The notes under the pieces: model-generated
What the model saw: only the letters and a program-made list of their open reading frames with translations
The model's database searches: none
Told to the model about the DNA's origin: nothing
Assembly: GCF_013623905.1 (NCBI RefSeq)
Contig: NZ_JABKDD010000002.1
Coordinates: 308,121-372,120, forward strand
Reading direction: 5' to 3'
Source of the DNA: Brevibacterium sediminis
GTDB lineage: Bacteria; Actinomycetota; Actinomycetes; Actinomycetales; Brevibacteriaceae
DNA: 64,000 nt
Translations under genes and position numbers: made by a program
Part shown: in pieces, positions 1 through 8,605 of the stretch
Position numbering within the stretch: position 1 is the first letter of the stretch
Layout: every line of letters starts with the position of its first letter

Positions 1-902
1 ATCCGCTCGAAGTTCCATCGCAGTGACCCTTCGGTTCCGTAGACCTCGAGGGAATACTCCGCGCGGGGTCCGACACACACCCGCGAGGCTTCGAGGGTCC
101 CGACGGCGCCGGCTCCCTGAGCGTCAGGGCCGAAGTGGACGAGCAGGCCGGCGTAGTCCTCATTTTCGACCGGTGCCATCTCACCGCCTTCGACGACGTC
201 GAAGTGGGTGCCGCTGCCCATCTCGAGTTTGGGGCGTTCGGTGTAGGCCGTGTTGGCTACCCCGGTGACCTTGTCGATCGGGCCGACGACGTAGTGGGCG
301 AGGTCGGTCAGGTGTCCGAGGAGATCTCCGAGGACGCCGGATCCTGCGAGTCCGCGGATGAAGCGCCAGGACAGTGCGCCGTTCGGCTCGGCCGAGTAGT
401 CGGCGAAGAATGCGCCGCGCACGTTCGTGATGCGTCCGAGCTTGCCTTCAGCGATGATCTTCCGCGCGTATTCGATGGCCGGGGCGTTGCGATAGTTGAA
501 GCCGACGGCGGTCACGACCTCCGCTGCGTCGGCCGCGTTGACGACGGATTCCGTCTCTTCGGCTGAGCGTCCGACGGGTTTCTCGATCCACAGTGATTTG
601 CCGGCTTTGGCGACTGCGGTGCCGATCTCTTCGTGGAGGAAGTTCGGTGCGCACACGGAGACGACGTCGACGTCCGGGTGGTTGAGAACGTCGTTGTAAT
701 CACTCGTCGAGCTCTCGTATCCGAGCACGTGCTCGGCGAATTGGGCGCGTTCGTCGTTCGTGTCGGCGGCGATGACCAGGCGTGTTCTGATGCCTAGTTC
801 GGGGTAGACGACGGGAACGTTGGAGTAAGCGCGGCTGTGGAGCTGGCCCATCCAGCCGACGCTGATGAGTCCGACTCCGATGGTGGTGGGGTTGTTGCTC
901 AT
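1..902 (-). CDS. Gfo/Idh/MocA-family dehydrogenase, C-terminus beyond window
   Basis: The reading frame is open from the ATG at 902 to the left edge (about 300 residues seen). The N-terminus has a Rossmann start (GVGLISVGWMG) and the family signature EKPVGRSAEE near residue 95, where the EKP lysine is the usual catalytic or cofactor-contacting residue. Members oxidise or reduce cyclitols and sugars with NAD(P). It lies 55 bp downstream of the HpcH-type aldolase on the same strand, so it is probably a later gene of the LacI-controlled operon that begins at 5178. The substrate cannot be read from sequence; the IolD-like neighbour suggests a cyclitol or keto-sugar. The stop codon is outside the window. 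Confidence 0.88.
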   Translation of the reverse strand, partial: MSNNPTTIGVGLISVGWMGQLHSRAYSNVPVVYPELGIRTRLVIAADTNDERAQFAEHVLGYESSTSDYNDVLNHPDVDVVSVCAPNFLHEEIGTAVAKAGKSLWIEKPVGRSAEETESVVNAADAAEVVTAVGFNYRNAPAIEYARKIIAEGKLGRITNVRGAFFADYSAEPNGALSWRFIRGLAGSGVLGDLLGHLTDLAHYVVGPIDKVTGVANTAYTERPKLEMGSGTHFDVVEGGEMAPVENEDYAGLLVHFGPDAQGAGAVGTLEASRVCVGPRAEYSLEVYGTEGSLRWNFER

Positions 903-956
903 GGTGCTCCTTGAGTAATCGATGATTGCGCGGATGTTCCGCGAAGTTCTGTGTTT

Positions 957-1745
957 TCAGTCGCGCAATGCAGAGATGACTGCAGTGGCGGTGTCGGCCA
1001 GCAGGGTCGAATCCGATCCGACCGGCAGGAAGGTGAAACCCTGTCCAGCTCGGGTCGAGGCGACTCCGGCGTCCGCGCTGAGGATGCCTGCCGACTTTCC
1101 GTGTTTCCGTGCGGCAGCGACGACCGCCTCGAGGGCGTCGAGGAAGGCCGGTGCGGTGAAGTCCAACGGCACGCCGAGTGCGTAGGACAGATCGAGGGGA
1201 CCGACGAAGAGGACGTCGACGGCGTCGATCGACGCGATCTCGTCCACCTCGGCGAGGGCACCGGTCGTTTCGATCTGCACGATGGTGATCACCTCGCTAT
1301 CGCTTGTCTGCAAGGCGTCCTTGTCCATCCCCCAACGCAGGGAGCGGTTATAGGTCGCAACCCCCCGGTCTCCGAGCGGCGGGTAGTGCACGTGCGGAAT
1401 GATCGTGGCCACCTCGTCGGCGGAGTCCACTCGCGGGAGCATGACTCCGGCAGCGCCCGCGTCGAGGGCGCGGCCGATCCTGATCCGGTCAGGAGTCTCG
1501 ACTCGGACGAAGGTTCCGGCGCCGTATCCGCCGGCTGCCGCGACCGCGTTTCCGATACCGTCTTCGCTTCCACCGCCGTGTTCGAGGTCGACGAGGATCC
1601 AATCGAGTCCTGCCGCGGCGAGGACTTCGATGGCCATGGTGGACCCGAGACCGGCGAAGCTGCCGATGGTCGTCTCTCCTGCGCGGATTCGCGCCGCCAG
1701 GGCACCCTTGTCCAAAGGCGTCATCGTTGAGTTCAGATGTGCCAT
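957..1745 (-). CDS. HpcH/HpaI-family class II aldolase
   Basis: A 262-residue TIM-barrel aldolase of the 2-keto-3-deoxy acid type. Visible motifs are VDLEHGG near residue 52 (the HpcH/HpaI core, including a metal-site Glu region), GVMLPRV, IVQIETTGAL (the metal-binding Glu in QIE) and VLFVGPLDLS. The family cleaves 2-keto-3-deoxy or 4-hydroxy-2-oxo acids to pyruvate plus an aldehyde. Its start overlaps the end of the IolD-like gene by 13 bp, which implies translational coupling. In this operon it would be a good candidate to split the ring-opened product, with the upstream aldehyde dehydrogenase oxidising the released aldehyde; that role is inferred. Confidence 0.9.
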   Translation of the reverse strand: MAHLNSTMTPLDKGALAARIRAGETTIGSFAGLGSTMAIEVLAAAGLDWILVDLEHGGGSEDGIGNAVAAAGGYGAGTFVRVETPDRIRIGRALDAGAAGVMLPRVDSADEVATIIPHVHYPPLGDRGVATYNRSLRWGMDKDALQTSDSEVITIVQIETTGALAEVDEIASIDAVDVLFVGPLDLSYALGVPLDFTAPAFLDALEAVVAAARKHGKSAGILSADAGVASTRAGQGFTFLPVGSDSTLLADTATAVISALRD

Positions 1746-3667
1746 TTCTGGTCCTCCAGCCCCTGTTCGTAGTCGGTACGCAGCTCGGCGACCCAGTCCT
1801 GTTCGGCGACTTCGGCGGGCGCGACATCCCAGAAGACACCTGATCCGGGCAGATCGACAAGCGGGATGGTCGGCACGACGATCGCGACGGGTCCGTGGAC
1901 ATCGCGCGTCTCGTTGAGAGCCGAACGGACCTCTTCGGCGCTCGTGGCTCGGATGGTCTTCGCGCCGAGCCCCGAGGCGATCTCGCCGAGGTCGACGTGG
2001 AGGTAGTCGCCCGAGAGTCGAGCGGTGTCCTCTTCGCCCCGGTACCGGAAGTCGTTGCCGAACTGCTCGCCGTACTTCATCATCTGCAGGCGGCGGATGA
2101 CCTGGAATCCGTGGTTCTCCGAGATAACGTAGGTGATGTCCAAATGTTCCTGCGCGGCGGTGAGGATCTCCGTCGGGTTCATGAGGAAGGTTCCGTCGCC
2201 GATGAAGACCGAAACACGTCCAGTGCTCTCCGGATCAGCCAGGCGGACTCCGATGCCGGCGGGGATCTCGTAGCCCATGCAGGAGAATCCGAACTCGAGG
2301 TGGCAGCGACGGTCGTCGGTGGCGTCCCAGACCTTGAGCAGATCTCCCGGAGGCCCCCCTGCTGCGGCGATGAGGGTGTCACCGGGCTGCGCGTGCTCCT
2401 GGAGCAGGCCGATGAGCTGGCCTTGGGTGATGACAGCGTCCGTGTCGGGGATACCCAGTTCGGCATTCTCCGGTGCCAGTTTGTCGAACGCGGTGTCGGG
2501 GTCGAGGGCCTTGCTGCGCTGCGGGGCCCAGTCGGCTTTCTGATCGCCGATTTCACGCGCCCAGTCTCCTGGCACCGTGTAGTCGGAGAGGTCCCCGCTC
2601 AGTGCCTCGATCCCGAGCTTCGCATCGGAGAGTACTGCGATGGCTCCCTGTTTGATCGCGTCGAGCTCGGCGATGTTGATCGAAACGAATCGCACATCCG
2701 GGTTCTTGAACATCGTCTGCGATCCAGTGGCGAAATCGGTCAGTCGCGTGCCGATGCTGAGAATGACGTCGGCCTGTGCGACGAGTCGATTCGTCGCGGG
2801 ATTGCCTTCGAGTCCGATGCCGCCGAGCACCCAGTCCGCGTCGTTGAGCGCAGAGCCCTTGCCGCCGAACGTCTCGGCGACGGGGATTCCTGTGGATTCG
2901 GCGAACTCGGCCAGGGCCTCGCGGGCTTCGGAGTAGTGGACTCCGCCTCCGGCGATGATCAGGGGCTTCTCGGCTGAACCGAGCACGTCAGCCGCCTCGG
3001 CGATATCGTTCGGCTGAGGAATCGTGCGACGAATCGTCCAGTCGCGGTCGCGGAACAGGCTGACCGGGAAGTCGAAGGCATGCGACTGGATGTCCTGCGG
3101 CAGAGAGAGTACGACGGCTCCGGTCTCCGCGGGGTTCGCCAGCACGCGGAAAGCTTTGGGCAGCGCAGTGATGAGCTGTTCGGGGCGTGTGATCCGATCG
3201 AAGAACGCCGAGACAGGACGGAACGCGTCGTTGACTGTCAGCGACGGATCCTGAGGGTTCTCCAGTTCCTGCAGAACCGGTCCTTGGCGCTTGGTCGCAT
3301 AGGTGTCGCCTGGCAGCAGGAACAGAGGGAGGCGGTTGATCGTCGCCAGAGCGGCCGCTGTGACGAGATTCATCGCGCCGGGGCCGATGGATGCGGTGAC
3401 GGCGAGCGTCTGCTTCCGGTTGCTCGCCTTGGCCAGGGCACTTCCCGCGTGGGCCAGCGCTTGCTCATTGCGTCCCTGTATGAAGGGAAGGTCGTCGGCG
3501 TACTGCGAGAATGCCTGGCTGAAGCCGGCGACATTGCCGTGGCCGAAGATGCCGGCCGCGGCTGGGATGAAACGCCGGCGGTCGCCGTCGAGCACTGAAT
3601 ACTGACTGCTGAGGAACTTGACGACGGCCTGTGCCACCGTCAGGCGGATGGTCGGTTCGTGACTCAT
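1733..3667 (-). CDS. IolD-like ThDP-dependent hydrolase (second paralogue)
   Basis: A 644-residue protein of the acetolactate-synthase fold, related to 3D-(3,5/4)-trihydroxycyclohexane-1,2-dione hydrolase (IolD). Seen are GIFGHGNVAGF near residue 40, GRNEQALAH with the ThDP-activating Glu, the shared FSCMGYEIPAGIGVRLADPE segment, and the GDG(TFLMNPTE) to ENHG ThDP/Mg motif. The ATG at 3667 is chosen because GAAGGAG precedes it; an extension upstream has no ribosome site and would overlap the aldehyde dehydrogenase. It differs from the IolD at 13770-15674 after the ThDP motif (GFQVIRRLQM instead of GYASIGHLSE) and at the C-terminus, so a different ring substrate is likely. Its operon lacks the other iol genes. 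Confidence 0.87.
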   Translation of the reverse strand: MSHEPTIRLTVAQAVVKFLSSQYSVLDGDRRRFIPAAAGIFGHGNVAGFSQAFSQYADDLPFIQGRNEQALAHAGSALAKASNRKQTLAVTASIGPGAMNLVTAAALATINRLPLFLLPGDTYATKRQGPVLQELENPQDPSLTVNDAFRPVSAFFDRITRPEQLITALPKAFRVLANPAETGAVVLSLPQDIQSHAFDFPVSLFRDRDWTIRRTIPQPNDIAEAADVLGSAEKPLIIAGGGVHYSEAREALAEFAESTGIPVAETFGGKGSALNDADWVLGGIGLEGNPATNRLVAQADVILSIGTRLTDFATGSQTMFKNPDVRFVSINIAELDAIKQGAIAVLSDAKLGIEALSGDLSDYTVPGDWAREIGDQKADWAPQRSKALDPDTAFDKLAPENAELGIPDTDAVITQGQLIGLLQEHAQPGDTLIAAAGGPPGDLLKVWDATDDRRCHLEFGFSCMGYEIPAGIGVRLADPESTGRVSVFIGDGTFLMNPTEILTAAQEHLDITYVISENHGFQVIRRLQMMKYGEQFGNDFRYRGEEDTARLSGDYLHVDLGEIASGLGAKTIRATSAEEVRSALNETRDVHGPVAIVVPTIPLVDLPGSGVFWDVAPAEVAEQDWVAELRTDYEQGLEDQKWHI

Positions 3668-3729
3668 GGGTTCTCCTTCGAACGGATGGGGTGCGCTCTT
3701 CTGCGCTGAAGTTTCAGTTTTGTGCCGAG

Positions 3730-5178
3730 TCAGGTCCAGGGGCGGCCGTGGATGACGACGGTCTTCGACTCGGTCATCTCCTCGACGGAGGCCCGCAGTC
3801 CTTCCTTGCCGATTCCGCTGGCTTTGAGCCCTCCGTAGGGCATGAGGTCTGCTCGCCACAGCGGAGTCCAGTTGATGTGGATATTTCCGGCATCGATCTC
3901 ACGCATGTACTGCACGCCGGCGTCGACGTTGTTCGTGAAGATTCCGGCAGCGAGGCCGTAGTCGGTCGAGTTCGCCAGTTCGATGGCCGTCCTGACGTCG
4001 GGTGCCGTTGACACGGCCACGGCGGGGCCGAAGATCTCATCCTGGGCGATCGCGGAATGGGGATCAACGCCACTGAGGATTGCGGGTTCGATCATCGCCC
4101 CGTCGCGGTCGCCACCGAGTTCGAGGCGCGCTCCGGTGCCGACGGCCTCACGGATGGACTCTTCGACACGTTTGGCCTCGGTCTCAGTGATGAGAGTGCC
4201 GACCGTCGTCGAGTCGTCCTCGGGGTTGCCGATCCGGTGCTCACGGACTTTGGCGCTGAGAGCGTCGAGGAAGTCGCCTTGGATGTCTGCGTGGACGATG
4301 ACGCGCTGCACCGAGATGCAGACCTGACCGGCATTCGCGTACCCTCCGGCGGCGACGGCACTCGCCGCGAGCTCGATGTCGGCGTCGGGAAGGACGACGA
4401 CTGGTGCCGAAGAACCCAGCTCCAGGGACAGCTTCTTCACTCCGGCGATCGAGGCCAGATGCTCGCCCACCGAGGTGGATCCGGTGAACGAGATCTTCCG
4501 GACGCGCCGGTCAGCAGCAAGTTGATCGCCGATCTGTCCGCCGGAACCGGTGAGGACGGAGAGGACTCCTTCTGGCAGCCCGGCATCGATGAAGCATTCG
4601 GCCAAAGCCAATGCCGTCAGCGGAGTGGTGCTCGCTGGTTTGAGGATGACGGAATTTCCGGCGGCCAGAGCCGGAGCGATCTTGTGGTTGACCAGCAGTG
4701 CTGGGTAATTGAACGGGGTGATGGCCACGACTACTCCAACCGGCTGAGGCAGGGTGAACCCGACTTTGTCCAGACCGGTGCCCGGGTTCGCATCGAGCGG
4801 CAGCGTCTGCCCATATAGCTGGGTGCCTTCGAATGCGGCCAAGCGGATGATCGAACCGGAACGGCCGGCCTCGGCGCGAGCCTCTTTGAGGGTCTTGCCG
4901 TTCTCGGCAGAGATCACCCGAGCGATCTCCTCGCTGCGCTCATCGGCCAGAGCAGCGGCGCGGAGCAGAATCTCACTGCGCTCGTGGGCCGGAGTCCTCC
5001 GCCAAATCTGTGCGCCGTGCGATGCAGACTCGAGAGCAGCCTCGACGTCGGCAGCACCCGAGATCGGGACCTGCCCGACCGTGCGACCGTCGAACGGCGA
5101 CACTACATCCTTCAGGCCGCCGTCTCCTTCACGAGGGGATTGCCATGCCCCGCCGATGAGCAACTCGCTGCGCGTCAT
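3730..5178 (-). CDS. NAD(P)-dependent aldehyde dehydrogenase
   Basis: A 482-residue ALDH-superfamily enzyme. Motifs seen are the ITPFNYPALLVNHK cofactor region, KPASTTPL, FTGSTSVGEHL, LELGSS with the general-base Glu, and the catalytic Cys in NAGQVCIS. The Q-V-C-I context resembles lactaldehyde, glycolaldehyde or non-phosphorylating GAPDH-type enzymes rather than CoA-acylating MmsA. An in-frame GTG at 5190 also exists, but GGAG lies six bases before the ATG at 5178, which decides the start. It is the first gene of the LacI-controlled minus-strand operon, 32 bp downstream of the proximal operator, and probably oxidises the aldehyde made by the HpcH-type aldolase. Confidence 0.9.
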   Translation of the reverse strand: MTRSELLIGGAWQSPREGDGGLKDVVSPFDGRTVGQVPISGAADVEAALESASHGAQIWRRTPAHERSEILLRAAALADERSEEIARVISAENGKTLKEARAEAGRSGSIIRLAAFEGTQLYGQTLPLDANPGTGLDKVGFTLPQPVGVVVAITPFNYPALLVNHKIAPALAAGNSVILKPASTTPLTALALAECFIDAGLPEGVLSVLTGSGGQIGDQLAADRRVRKISFTGSTSVGEHLASIAGVKKLSLELGSSAPVVVLPDADIELAASAVAAGGYANAGQVCISVQRVIVHADIQGDFLDALSAKVREHRIGNPEDDSTTVGTLITETEAKRVEESIREAVGTGARLELGGDRDGAMIEPAILSGVDPHSAIAQDEIFGPAVAVSTAPDVRTAIELANSTDYGLAAGIFTNNVDAGVQYMREIDAGNIHINWTPLWRADLMPYGGLKASGIGKEGLRASVEEMTESKTVVIHGRPWT

Positions 5179-5222
5179 TGCGTACTCCACATTCTTTCGA
5201 TCTCACATACTTGCAGCCCCAA

Positions 5223-5238
5223 TTTGAACCGGTCCAAA
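5223..5238. promoter_or_regulatory. LacI-type palindromic operator, proximal
   Basis: TTTGAACCGGTCCAAA, a 16-bp near-perfect palindrome with the central CG typical of LacI-family operators. It lies 45 bp before the aldehyde dehydrogenase ATG, between that gene and the divergent LacI regulator. Binding by that regulator is inferred. Confidence 0.8.
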
Positions 5239-5266
5239 TTCAGAGTTCATCGCAATCGTCCAAACT

Positions 5267-5282
5267 TTTGGACCGGTTCAAA
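5267..5282. promoter_or_regulatory. LacI-type palindromic operator, distal
   Basis: TTTGGACCGGTTCAAA, the exact reverse complement of the operator at 5223-5238. The centres are 44 bp apart, about four helical turns, so two dimers would sit on the same DNA face; this suits looping or cooperative repression of both divergent promoters. Confidence 0.8.
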
Positions 5283-5410
5283 ATGGGATCAGTGTGAATC
5301 TAATGTGATTCGGATCATGAAGTCAAGAGTGCCTCGTAATCTTTTCGCAAGTTGAGTCGAGATCGCCCCCGAAGCTCACTCCGGCGGCCGTCCTGTGTGA
5401 AGATGAAGCC

Positions 5411-6475
5411 ATGGGATCAGCCGTCGGCGACGAATCACGGACCTCGGGGTCGAGGCCGACGATTCGTGATGTCGCGGCGGCCGCTGGAGTGTCGAAGTCA
5501 CTCGTCTCCCTCGCTTTCAAGGACCCGCAGCGAGTCGGGGAGAAACGTCGCGAGCTCATCCTCCGGACCGCGCAGACGCTCGGCTACCAGCCGAACTTCC
5601 TCGCCCGTTCCCTGGCAACGGAAGGATCGCCGTTCGTCGGCATCCTCGTCGTCAATCTCCACAATCCGATCTTCGCCGAGATCGCTGACGCCGTCCGCGT
5701 AGAACTCGATAAACAAGGCGAGTACGGACTGATCACGAGTGCCACGGTAGCGAACCATCACGATCCTGCCCAGCCGTACGGTCGCATTGACTCGCGAGTC
5801 ATCGCCATGCTCCAGGATCTCCGTCCGAAAGCGCTCATCGTCGTCGGCACCGTGATCGAGCACGAAGGACTCTTCGAGGGAATCCCGACGGTCTACGCGA
5901 GCGCCGAACCCCGCAGCGATTCCGGCTACACCTCGGTCCGGATGGATGACACCCAGGGCGCGGAACTCGTCATCGACCACCTGCGCGAGCTCGGACACGA
6001 GCGGATCGCCTTCGTCGGAGGACTGGGCGGAGCTGTCGCGAAAACCCGAGAGTTCGCTTATCGAAAGGCGATGGAATCACGCGGCCTGACCCCGATCGTC
6101 CGAGAAGCCGGCTTCTTCGAGAGCGACGGATATGCCGCCGCCACGGAGCTTCTCGCTTTACCGTCCCCGCCGACTGCAATCGTCTCGATCAATGATGTCT
6201 CCGCGATCGGCATACTCTCGGCAGCCGACGACGCAGGAGTGGTGGTGCCCGACGAATTGGCGGTCGTCGGCGTCGATAACATCCCTCTGTCAGCCCTGAA
6301 GAGGATCTCGTTGACCTCAGTGGATCCGCAAAACCAGATGATCGGGCGCCTGTCCGCTCAAGCCGTCTTCGACATCCTCGCCGACCCCAATGAACAGGCA
6401 AAACAACACCTCATCACACCGAAGCTCATTGTCCGGCAATCCACTGTTGGCGGCAACGCGGCCAGTGGATCGTAA
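5411..6475 (+). CDS. LacI-family transcriptional regulator
   Basis: A 354-residue protein. The N-terminal helix-turn-helix and hinge read TIRDVAAAAGVSKSLVSLAF and then LGYQPNFLARSLA, the classic LacI arrangement at residues 17-70. A periplasmic-binding-protein-like effector domain follows, starting near FVGILVVNLHNPIF and including RMDDTQGAELVIDHLRELGHERIAFVGG. It is divergent from the ALDH/IolD-like operon and adjacent to two operators. By family behaviour it represses that operon until a sugar or cyclitol binds. It overlaps the next gene by one base (TAATG). Confidence 0.93.
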   Translation: MGSAVGDESRTSGSRPTIRDVAAAAGVSKSLVSLAFKDPQRVGEKRRELILRTAQTLGYQPNFLARSLATEGSPFVGILVVNLHNPIFAEIADAVRVELDKQGEYGLITSATVANHHDPAQPYGRIDSRVIAMLQDLRPKALIVVGTVIEHEGLFEGIPTVYASAEPRSDSGYTSVRMDDTQGAELVIDHLRELGHERIAFVGGLGGAVAKTREFAYRKAMESRGLTPIVREAGFFESDGYAAATELLALPSPPTAIVSINDVSAIGILSAADDAGVVVPDELAVVGVDNIPLSALKRISLTSVDPQNQMIGRLSAQAVFDILADPNEQAKQHLITPKLIVRQSTVGGNAASGS

Positions 6476-7197
6476 TGCCCACCCTCGCCGAGCCGGTCGA
6501 CCGCGAGCTGCGCGACCGCGGCCGCGACGCACGCGCACAGAAGGAGAAGGCCTACCTCAAGAGCGCACTCGACCACTACGGAGTCAGCGTCCCTGACACC
6601 CGAGCGATCGTGCGGGCGGCGCTGCGCGGAGTCGAGCCGAGCGGGACGAAGCTGAGCCATGTTGAGGTCGTCGATCTCGCGCGGGAGCTGTGGGCGGTCC
6701 CCGTCCACGAACGTCGTGCCGCGGCAGCGATGGTGCTCATCCAAACTCAGGATCGCCTCGGCGCAGGCGATGCCAGCTTCATCGAGGGACTGCTCCGCGA
6801 GGCGAAGACCTGGGCGCTCGTCGACCCTCTGGCCGGGGACCTTGTCGGGCCGCTGAGCGAACGGGATACTGCCTTCGACCCCGTTCTCGAGCGCTGGGCA
6901 AGCGATGGGGATTTCTGGATTCGCCGCTCGGCCCTATTGGCGCACCTGGTCCCTCTGCGGCAGGGCCGCGGCGACTTCGACCGGTTCTCCCGATTCGCCG
7001 ATGCGATGCTCGAGGAGAAGGAATTCTTCATCCGCAAGGCCATCGGCTGGGTACTGCGCGACATCTCGCGCAAACGTCCCGACCTCGTCTTCGACTGGAT
7101 CCTCCCGCGCGCCCACCGCACCTCTGGGGTGACGATCCGCGAGGCGGTCAAGCGCCTCTCACCTGAACAGAGGGAGTCTGTGCTCAACGCCAGGTGA
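6475..7197 (+). CDS. AlkD-like DNA alkylation repair protein
   Basis: A 240-residue, all-helical HEAT-repeat-like protein. The C-terminal half has FWIRRSALLAHL and then EEKEFFIRKAIGWVLRDISRKRPDLV, typical of the AlkD glycosylase family that removes N3- and N7-alkylated bases. Its ATG overlaps the TAA of the LacI gene, so the two are translationally coupled, although a functional link between sugar regulation and alkylation repair is not obvious. Length fits the family. Family assignment is confident; enzyme activity is assumed. Confidence 0.85.
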   Translation: MPTLAEPVDRELRDRGRDARAQKEKAYLKSALDHYGVSVPDTRAIVRAALRGVEPSGTKLSHVEVVDLARELWAVPVHERRAAAAMVLIQTQDRLGAGDASFIEGLLREAKTWALVDPLAGDLVGPLSERDTAFDPVLERWASDGDFWIRRSALLAHLVPLRQGRGDFDRFSRFADAMLEEKEFFIRKAIGWVLRDISRKRPDLVFDWILPRAHRTSGVTIREAVKRLSPEQRESVLNAR

Positions 7198-7261
7198 ACG
7201 ACTGAGCAGATTCCCCGAGCACCGATGGCACGCCTCGCATCGGCCCTGTCGTGAATCTATA

Positions 7262-7306
7262 TGTCATGACAAATTGGTGCGCAGATTCTCTTTTGACATG
7301 ACAAAT
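7262..7306. promoter_or_regulatory. Two GntR-type operators before the dehydrogenase/TIM-barrel operon
   Basis: TGTCATGACA at 7262-7271 (perfect palindrome) and TTGACATGACAA at 7293-7304, centres 32 bp apart (about three turns). The same sequence precedes iolC at 10727-10756, and the GntR/UTRA regulator lies between the two targets. The promoter for the gene at 7421 should overlap these sites. Confidence 0.75.
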
Positions 7307-7420
7307 TTGAGTGTAATGTGGTGAGCGCTTCACACAGAAAGAAGCACAACGACCACCGTGTCAGGCGCACCTCGACCGATGCCCGACACCGCCCCCTCAT
7401 GCATTCGAAGGAGAATCACC

Positions 7421-8605
7421 ATGCCGCAGCGCCTCGGAATCGCTGTCATCGGAGCCGGAATGGCCGGACGCGCCCACGCCTCGGCCTGGCGGACCGCGCC
7501 CACCGTCGGCACCGGCGAACTGCCGGACATCGAACTCGTCTCCGTCTGCGACATCGCCGGCGACCTCGCCGCCGCGACCGCAGCAAGGTACGGCTACTCT
7601 CGTCACGACACCGACTGGCACGACATCGTCAACGCCTCCGACGTCGACATCGTCAGCGTCGTCGTCGCGAATTCCCTCCATAAGGAGATCGTCGAGGCGC
7701 TGCTCGCCGCCGGCAAGCACGTCCTCTGCGAGAAGCCCCTGACCGACACCGTCGACGACGCCCGTGTGATGGTCGCCTCCGCCGAGCGCGCCGACTCGAT
7801 CGCCCGACTCGGCTTCACCTTCCGTCGCGCACCCGGCCTCGCCGCGATCCGCGACCTCATCAACGACGGCACACTCGGAACGGTCAGTCACATCAACGCG
7901 TGGTACTGGACTGACTACGCCTGCTCCCCCACTGCTCCGATGAGCTGGCGCTACAAGGGCGAACTCGGCACCGGCGCCCTGGCCGATGTCGGCAGCCACC
8001 TCACCGACACCGTCGAATTCCTCGCCGGCCCCATCCAGTCGGTCTCCGGCGGACGCTTCCACACCGCGATCACCTCCCGCCCGCTGCCGCTGGGCCACGT
8101 CGTCGGCCACGACCACGTCGAGGTCAGCGACGAATACGAACCCGTCGGCAACGACGACTACGCGGGCTTCGGCGTCGAATTCCCTACCGGCTCGGGAGTC
8201 ATCCAGGTCTCGCGCATCGCCGCCGGCCACCCCAACAGCCTCGGCGTCGAGGTCTTCTGCGCCAACGGATCGGCCAGCTTCGACTTCCGTTTCCCCGGCC
8301 AGATCGTGCTCAACCAGAGCATCGACGGCGCCGCCGCCACCGGACTGACGACGATCCAGCTCGGCCCCGACCACCCCTACATCGCTGACGGACTGCCCAT
8401 GGCCGCCCCCGGCGTCGGAGTCGGACAGAACGACGGCTTCACCTTCCAGGCTCGCGCGTTCCTCGACGAGGTCGTCGGCCGCCCCGAAGCCGAATCGCTG
8501 CCGCGCTGCGCGCACTTCTCCGACGGCCTCCACGCCCTGCAGGTCCGCGATGCCGTCATCGCCTCGGCCAATGACAACGGAACCACGAAAGAGGTCACAG
8601 CATGA
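7421..8605 (+). CDS. Gfo/Idh/MocA-family dehydrogenase of the iol locus
   Basis: A 394-residue protein with the N-terminal Rossmann motif GIAVIGAGMAGRAHA and the family signature CEKPLTDTVDDA near residue 105, followed by the alpha/beta dimerisation domain. The ATG at 7421 follows AAGGAG; longer in-frame starts lack one. It overlaps the next gene by 4 bp (ATGA). It sits just behind two operators shared with iolC, so it probably belongs to the inositol regulon and may act on scyllo- or D-chiro-inositol or an oxidised derivative. It is longer than the IolG-type gene at 16714 and clearly a different subfamily. Confidence 0.88.
   Translation: MPQRLGIAVIGAGMAGRAHASAWRTAPTVGTGELPDIELVSVCDIAGDLAAATAARYGYSRHDTDWHDIVNASDVDIVSVVVANSLHKEIVEALLAAGKHVLCEKPLTDTVDDARVMVASAERADSIARLGFTFRRAPGLAAIRDLINDGTLGTVSHINAWYWTDYACSPTAPMSWRYKGELGTGALADVGSHLTDTVEFLAGPIQSVSGGRFHTAITSRPLPLGHVVGHDHVEVSDEYEPVGNDDYAGFGVEFPTGSGVIQVSRIAAGHPNSLGVEVFCANGSASFDFRFPGQIVLNQSIDGAAATGLTTIQLGPDHPYIADGLPMAAPGVGVGQNDGFTFQARAFLDEVVGRPEAESLPRCAHFSDGLHALQVRDAVIASANDNGTTKEVTA

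Noticed and set aside
3668..3859. N-terminal extension of the IolD-like protein
   Set aside because: The extra residues overlap the aldehyde dehydrogenase gene, look like out-of-frame translation, and the ATG at 3667 has a good ribosome site.
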